Part shown: piece by piece, positions 57,560 through 64,000 of the stretch | Layout: each line of letters starts with the position of its first letter | Numbering within the stretch: position 1 is the first letter of the stretch | Assembly (NCBI GenBank): GCA_036971475.1 | Contig: JBAIZL010000006.1 | Span: 133,783,731 to 133,847,730, forward strand | Source of the DNA: Prosapia bicincta | Lineage: Eukaryota > Arthropoda > Insecta > Hemiptera > Cercopidae | Direction of reading: 5' to 3' | Length of the DNA: 64,000 nt | Position numbers and translations under genes: made by a program | The notes under the pieces: generated by a model | What the model saw: the letters and a program-made list of their open reading frames with translations, nothing else | Told to the model about the DNA's origin: nothing | The model's database searches: none

Positions 57560-60500
57560 TTATATAAAGGAATAAGGAGGGGTGGATAGGGTTATATAGG
57601 ACTAAGGATGTAGGGGAAGTGAGCAAAGCGTGAGCCAGATGTCACCCTGAAGTGGACCTAAAGTGGTGACCATCCTTTTAACCTCTTATGGGAGAAGGAA
57701 TAAGGAATGGTGGATGGGACTATATAGGACTAAGGATACAGGGGAAGTGAGCAAAGCGTGAGCCAGATGGCACCCTGATGTGGACCTAAAGTGGTGTCCA
57801 TCCATTCAACCTCTTATGAGAGAAGGAATAAAGAAGGGTGGATGGGACTATATAGGACTAAGGATATGGAGGAAGTGAGCAAAGCGTGAGCCAGATGGCA
57901 CCCTGAAGTGGACCTATAGTGGTGTCCATCCTTTTACCCTTTATGAGAGGAGGAATAAGGAAGGGTGGATGGGGTTATATAGGACTAAGGATTTAGGGGA
58001 AGTGAGCAAAGCGTGAGCCAGATGGCACCCTGAAGTGGACCTAAAGTGGTGTCCATCCTTTTAACCGTTTATGAGAGGAGGAATAAGGAAGGTTGGATGG
58101 GACATTATAGGACTAAGGATATGGAGGAAGTGAGCAAAGCGTGAGCCAGATGGCACCCTGAAGTGGACCTAAAGTGGTGTCCATCCTTTTAACCCCTTAT
58201 GAGAGGAGGAATAAGGAAGGGTGGATGGGACTATATAGGACTAAGGATACAGGGGAAGTGAGCAAAGCGTGAGCCAGATGGCACCCTGATGGTGACCGAA
58301 AGTGGTGTCCATCCTTTTAACCCCTTATGAGAGGAGGAATAAGGAAGGGTGGATGGGACTATATAGGACTAAGGATACAGGGGAAGTGAGCAAAGCGTGA
58401 GCCAGATGGCACCCTGAAGTGGACCTAAAGTGGTGTCCATCCTTTCAACCTCTTATGAGAGGAGGAATAAGGAAGGGTGGATGGGACTATATAGGACTAA
58501 GGATACAGGGGAAGTGAGCAAAGCGTGAGCCAGATGGCACCCTGATGTGAAAATAAAGTGGTGTCCATCGTTTCAATCCTTTATGAGAGGAGGAATAAGG
58601 AAGGGTGGATGGGACTATATAGGACTAGGGATATGGAGGAAGTGAGCAAAGCGTGAGCCAGATGGCACCCTGAAGTGGACCTAAAGTGGTGTCCATCCTT
58701 CAACCCCTTATGAGAGGAGGAATAAGGAAGGGTGGATGGGATTATATAGGACTAAGGATACAGGGGAAGTGAGCAAAGCGTGAGCCAGAAGGCACCCTGA
58801 AGTGGACCTAAAGTGGTGTCCATCCTTTCACCCTCTTATGAGAGGAGGAATAAGGAAGGGTGGATGGGACTATATAGGACTAAGGATATGGAGGACGTGA
58901 GCAAAGCGTGAGCCAGATGGCACCCTGATGGTGACCTAAAGTGGTGTCAATCCTTCAACCCCTTATGAGAGGAGGAATAAGGAAGGGTGGATGGGACTAT
59001 ATAGGACTAAGGATATGGAGGAAGTGAGCAAAGCGTGAGCCAGATGGCACCCTGATGGTGTCCTAAAGTGGTGTCCATCCTTTTAACCGTTTATGAGAGG
59101 ACTAATAAGGAAGGTTGGATGGAACATTATAGGACTAAGGATATGGAGGAAGTGAGCAAAGCGTGAGCCAGATGGCACCCTGATGGTGACCTAAAGTGGT
59201 GTCCATCCTTTCAACCTCTTATGAGAGAAGGAATAAAGAAGGGTGGATGGGACTATATAGGACTAAGGATATGGAGGAAGTGAGCAAAGCGTGAACCAGA
59301 TGGCACCCCGAAGTGGACCTAAAGTGTTGTCCATCCTTTTAACCGTTTATGAGAGGAGGAATAAGGAAGGTTGGATGGAACATTATAGGACTAAGGATAT
59401 GGAGGAAGTGAACAAAGCGTGAGCCAGATGGCACCCTGAAGTGGACCAATAGTGGTGTCCATCCTTTTACCCTTTATGAGAGGAGGAATAAGGAAGGGTG
59501 GATGGGGTTATATAGGACTAAGGATTTAGGGGAAATGAGCAAAGCGTGAGCCAGATGGCACCCTGAAGTGGACCTAAAGTGGTGTCCATCCTTTTAACCG
59601 TTTATGAGAGGAGGAATAAGGAAGGTTGGTTGGAACATTATAGGACTAAGGATATGGAGGAAGTGAGCAAAGCGTGAGCCAGATGGCACCCTGAAGTGGA
59701 CCTAAAACGGTGTCCATACTTTTAACCGTTTATGAGAGGAGGAATAAGGATGGTTGGATGGAACATTATAGGACTAAGGATATGGAGGAAGTGAGCAAAG
59801 CGTGAGCCAGATGGCACCCTGAAGTGGACCTAAAGTGGTGTCCATCCTTTTAACCCCTTATGAGAGGAGGAATAAGGAAGGGTGGATGGGACTATATAGG
59901 ACTAAGGATACAGGGGAAGTGAGCAAAGCGTGAGCCAGATGGCACCCTGATGGTGACCTAAAGTGGTGTCCATCCTTTTAACCCCTTATGAGAGGAGGAA
60001 TAAGGAAGGGTGGATGGGACTATATAGGACTAAGGATACAGGGGAAGTGAGCAAAGCGTGAGCCAGATGGCACCCTGATGTGAAAATAAAGTGGTGTCCA
60101 TCGTTTCAATCCTTTATGAGAGGAGGAATAAGGAAGGGTGGATGGGACTATATAGGACTAGGGATATGGAGGAAGTGAGCAAAGCGTGAGCCAGATGGCA
60201 CCCTGAAGTGGACCTAAAGTGGTGTCCATCCTTCAACCCCTTATGAGAGGAGGAATAAGGAAGGGTGGATGGGATTATATAGGACTAAGGATACAGGGGA
60301 AGTGAGCAAAGCGTGAGCCAGAAGGCACCCTGAAGTGGACATAAGTGGTGTCCATCCTTTCACCCTCTTATGAGAGGAGGAATAAGGAAGGGTGGATGGG
60401 ACTATATAGGACTAAGGATATGGAGGACGTGAGCAAAGCGTGAGCCAGATGGCACCCTGATGGTGACCTAAAGTGGTGTCAATCCTTCAACCCCTTATGA

Positions 60501-63500
60501 GAGGAGGAATAAGGAAGTGTGGATGGGACTATATAGGACTAAGGATATGGAGGAAGTGAGCAAAGCGTGAGCCAGATGGCACCCTGATGGTGTCCTAAAG
60601 TGGTGTCCATCCTTTTAACCGTTTATGAGAGGACTAATAAGGAAGGTTGGATGGAACATTATAGGACTAAGGATATGGAGGAAGTGAGCAAAGCGTGAGC
60701 CAGATGGCACCCTGATGGTGACCTAAAGTGGTGTCCATCCTTTCAACCTCTTATGAGAGAAGGAATAAAGAAGGGTGGATGGGACTATATAGGACTAAGG
60801 ATATGGAGGAAGTGAGCAAAGCGTGAAACAGATGGCACCCCGAAGTGGACCTAAAGTGTTGTCCATCCTTTTAACCGTTTATGAGAGGAGGAATAAGGAA
60901 GGTTGGATGGAACATTATAGGACTAAGGATATGGAGGAAGTGAACAAAGCGTGAGCCAGATGGCACCCTGAAGTGGACCAATAGTGGTGTCCATCCTTTT
61001 ACCCTTTATGAGAGGAGGAATAAGGAAGGGTGGATGGGGTTATATAGGACTAAGGATTTAGGGGAAATGAGCAAAGCGTGAGCCAGATGGCACCCTGAAG
61101 TGGACCTAAAGTGGTGTCCATCCTTTTAACCGTTTATGAGAGGAGGAATAAGGAAGGTTGGTTGGAACATTATAGGACTAAGGATATGGAGGAAGTGAGC
61201 AAAGCGTGAGCCAGATGGCACCCTGAAGTGGACCTAAAACGGTGTCCATACTTTTAACCGTTTATGAGAGGAGGAATAAGGATGGTTGGATGGAACATTA
61301 TAGGACTAAGGATATGGAGGAAGTGAGCAAAGCGTGAGCCAGATGGCACCCTGAAGTGGACCTAAAGTGGTGTCCATCCTTTTAACCCCTTATGAGAGGA
61401 GGAATAAGGAAGGGTGGATGGGACTATATAGGACTAAGGATACAGGGGAAGTGAGCAAAGCGTGAGCCAGATGGCACCCTGATGGTGACCTAAAGTGGTG
61501 TCCATCCTTTTAACCCCTTATGAGAGGAGGAATAAGGAAGGGTGGATGGGACTATATAGGACTAAGGATACAGGGGAAGTGAGCAAAGCGTGAGCCAGAT
61601 GGCACCCTGATGGTGACCTAAAGTGGTGTCCACCCTTTTAACCCCTTATGAGAGGAGGAATAAGGAATGGTGGATGGGGCTATATAGGACTAAGGATACA
61701 GGGGGAATGAGCAAAGCGTGAGCCAGATGGCACCCTGATGGTGACCTAAAGTGGTGTCCATCCTTTTAACTCCTTATGAGAGGAGGAATAAGGAATGGTG
61801 GATGGGGCTATATAGGACTAAGGATACAGGGGAAGTGAGCAAAGCGTGAGCCAGATGGCACCCTGAAGTGGACCTAAAGTGGTGTCCATCCTTTCAACCC
61901 CTTATGAGAGGAGGAATAAGGAATGGTGGATGGGGTTATATAGGACTAAGGATATGGAGGAAGTGAGCAAAGCGTGAGCCAGATGGCACCCTGAAGTGGA
62001 CCTATAGTGGTGTCCATCCTTTTACCCTTTATGAGAGGAGGAATAAGGAAGGGTGGATGGGGTTATATAGGACTAAGGATTTAGGGGAAGTGAGCAAAGC
62101 GTGAGCCAGATGGCACCCTGAAGTGGACCTAAAGTGGTGTCCATCCTTTTAACCGTTTATGAGAGGAGGAATAAGGAAGGTTGGATGGAACATTATAGGA
62201 CTAAGGATATGGAGGAAGTGAGCAAAGCGTGAGCCAGATGGCACCCTGAAGTGGACCTAAAGTGGTGTCCATCCTTTTAACCCCTTATGAGAGGAGGAAT
62301 AAGGAAGGGTGGATGGGACTATATAGGACTAAGGATACAGGGGAAGTGAGCAAAGCGTGAGCCAGATGGCACCCTGATGGTGACCTAAAGTGGTGACCAT
62401 CCTTTTAACTCCTTATGAGAGGAGGAATAAGTAATGGTGGATGGGGCTATATAGGACTAAGGATACAGGGGAAGTGAGCAAAGCGTGAGCCAGATGGCAA
62501 GCTGAAGTGGACCTAAAGTGGTGTCCATCCTTTCAACCCCTTATGAGAGGAGGAATAAGGAATGGTGGATGGGGTTATATAGGACTAAGGATATGGAGGA
62601 AGTGAGCAAAGCGTGAGCCAGATGGCACCCTGAAGTGGACCTAAAGTGGTGTCCATCCTTTCAACCCCTTATGAGAGGAGGAATAAGGAAGGGTGGATGG
62701 GTTTATATAGGACTAAGGATATGGAGGAAGTGAGCAAAGCGTGAGCCAGATGGCACCCTGAAGTGGACCTAAAGAGGTGTCCATCCTTTCAACCCCTTAT
62801 GAGAGGAGGAATAAGGAAGGGTGGATGGGGCTATATAGGACTAAGGATACAGGGGAAGTGAGCAAAGCGTGAGCCAGATGGCACCCTGATGTGGACCTAA
62901 AGTGGTGTCCATCCTTTCAACCTCATATGAGAGGAGGAATAAGGAAGGGTGGATGGTACTATATAGGACTAAGGATATGGAGGAAGTGAGCAAAGCGTGA
63001 GCCAGATGGCACCCTGAAGTGGACCTAAAGTGGTGTCCATCCTTCAACCCCTTATAAGAGGAGGAATAAGGAATGGTGGATGGGGCTATATAGGACTAAG
63101 GATACAGGGGAAGTGAGCAAAGCGTGAGCCAGATGGCACCCTGATGGTGACCTAAAGTGGTGTCCATCCTTTTAACTCCTTATGAGAGGAGGAATAAGGA
63201 AGGGTGGATGGGACTATATAGGACTAAGGATACAGGGGAAGTGAGCAAAGCGTGAGCCAGATGGCACCCTGAAGTGGACCTAAAGTGGTGTCCATCCTTT
63301 CAACCTCTTATGAGAGGAGGAATAAGGAAGGGTGGATGGGACTATATAGGACTAATTATATGGAGGAAGTGAGCAAAGCGTGAGCCAGATGGCACCCTGA
63401 AGTGGACCTAAAGTGGTGTCCATCCTTCAACCCCTTATGAGAGGAGGAATAAGGAAGGGTGGATGGGACTATATAGGACTAAGGATACAGGGGAAGTGAG

Positions 63501-64000
63501 CAAAGCGTGAGCCAGATGGCACCCTGAAGTGGACCTAAAGTGGTGTCCATCCTTTCAACCCCTTATGAGAGAAGGAATAAGGAATGGTGGATGGGACTAT
63601 ATAGGACTAAGGATATAGGGGAAGTGAGCAAAGCGTGAGCCAGATGGCATCCTGATGGTGACCTAAAGTGGTGTCCATCCTTTTAACCCCTTATGAGAGA
63701 AGGAATAAGGAATGGTGGACGGGACTATATAGGACTAAGGATATAGGGGAAGTGAGCAAAGCGTGAGCCAGATGGCACCCTGAAGTGGACCTAAAGTGGT
63801 GTCTATCCTTTTAACCCCTTATGAGAGAAGGAATAAGGAATGGTGGATGGGACTATATAGGACTAAGGATATAGGGTAAGTGAACAAAGCGTGAGCCAGA
63901 TAGCACCCTGATGGTGTCCTAAAGTGGTGTCCATCCTTTTAACCCCTTATGAGAGGAGGAATAAGGAAGGGTGGATGGGACTATATAGGACTAAGGATTT
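57560..64000. repeat. 127/128-bp satellite array, about 50 monomers, runs off the right edge
   Basis: GTGAGCAAAGCGTGAGCCAG recurs every 127-128 bp from about 57619 to the end of the window. Variant positions include CAGGGG/TGGAGG/TTAGGGG, GAAGTGGACC/GATGGTGACC, and CTTTTAACCGTTTATG/CTTTTAACCCCTTATG, with GGACTATATAGG/GAACATTATAGG. Variant combinations recur in blocks, and one block of 12 monomers is duplicated. Related by shared ordered landmarks to the 130-bp array at 30462-31941. No coding potential. Confidence 0.97.
58460..61607. repeat. Duplicated 12-monomer higher-order block (about 1.53 kb, two copies)
   Basis: Rare variants recur at constant distance. The variant CCTGATGTGAAAATAAAGTG occurs at 58541 and 60074 (1533 bp) and CCTAAAACGGTGTCCATACT at 59701 and 61233 (1532 bp). 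The order of variants between them is the same, with only a few single-base differences (for example a 1-bp loss at about 60341 and G to T at about 60517). Confidence 0.88.

Noticed and set aside
57560..64000. CRISPR array
   Set aside because: The units are long, head-to-tail satellites without unique spacers, in a eukaryotic context.

Overview
The window looks like non-coding-rich nuclear DNA of an arthropod, most likely an insect. The evidence is spliceosomal introns with GT..AG borders, strong AT richness, long microsatellites, several kinds of satellite array, and decayed transposons of families common in insects (LOA-like and Jockey-like non-LTR elements, Penelope-like elements, pogo-like, mariner-like and hAT elements, and one LTR element). 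There are no operons, rRNA genes, tRNA genes or CRISPR arrays. The order of insect cannot be fixed from the sequence.

The only convincing host genes are members of one small family of four-exon genes, which I do not recognise. They encode a secreted, Lys/Asn/Ser-rich, probably alpha-helical protein of 362 residues. Two intact copies lie on the minus strand (16012-20506 and 36399-40903). All their introns are in phase 0, and each has a signal peptide as exon 1 and a TATA box about 45 nt upstream of the ATG. They sit inside a segmental duplication (about 15236-21313 and 35627-46727) whose right-hand copy also carries about 4.5 kb of extra DNA. A third, older copy on the plus strand (5518-11750) is a pseudogene. 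Its exon 2 is broken, and its large exon 3 is split by a 4.7-kb LOA-like retrotransposon that also replaced about 110 bp of the exon.

Layout, left to right: hAT transposase scrap (12-221); inverted repeat arms (838-2106, 5011-5210), the left one split by a 1.07-kb pogo-like element, enclosing a 176-bp satellite (2966-4708) and a probable tRNA-derived SINE; gene-family pseudogene with the LOA-like insertion (5518-11750); Penelope-like relic (12060-13452) and a second one in the opposite direction (14562-15130); gene copy B; an 84-bp satellite (21357-25250); AT-rich DNA with a truncated Jockey-like 3' end (27790-28336); a 130-bp satellite (30462-31941); a 54-bp minisatellite (33716-34142) fused to a truncated LOA-like 3' end; a Jockey-like RT relic (34619-35610); gene copy C; the extra 4.5 kb with a mariner-like relic, a foldback and a 66-bp repeat; AT-rich DNA; a 134-bp satellite (51576-53590); a gag-protease relic of an LTR element (56440-56985); and a 127/128-bp satellite from 57560 to the right edge.

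Tandem arrays make up roughly a quarter of the window. Two of them, 26 kb apart (30.5 kb and 57.6-64 kb), appear to be diverged forms of one satellite family. The largest contains a near-identical duplicated block of 12 monomers (about 1.53 kb), a sign of recent unequal exchange. The most interesting previously undescribed item is the duplicated secreted-protein family, together with the conserved (TG)n tract in its second intron. All comparisons were made by eye, without database searches.
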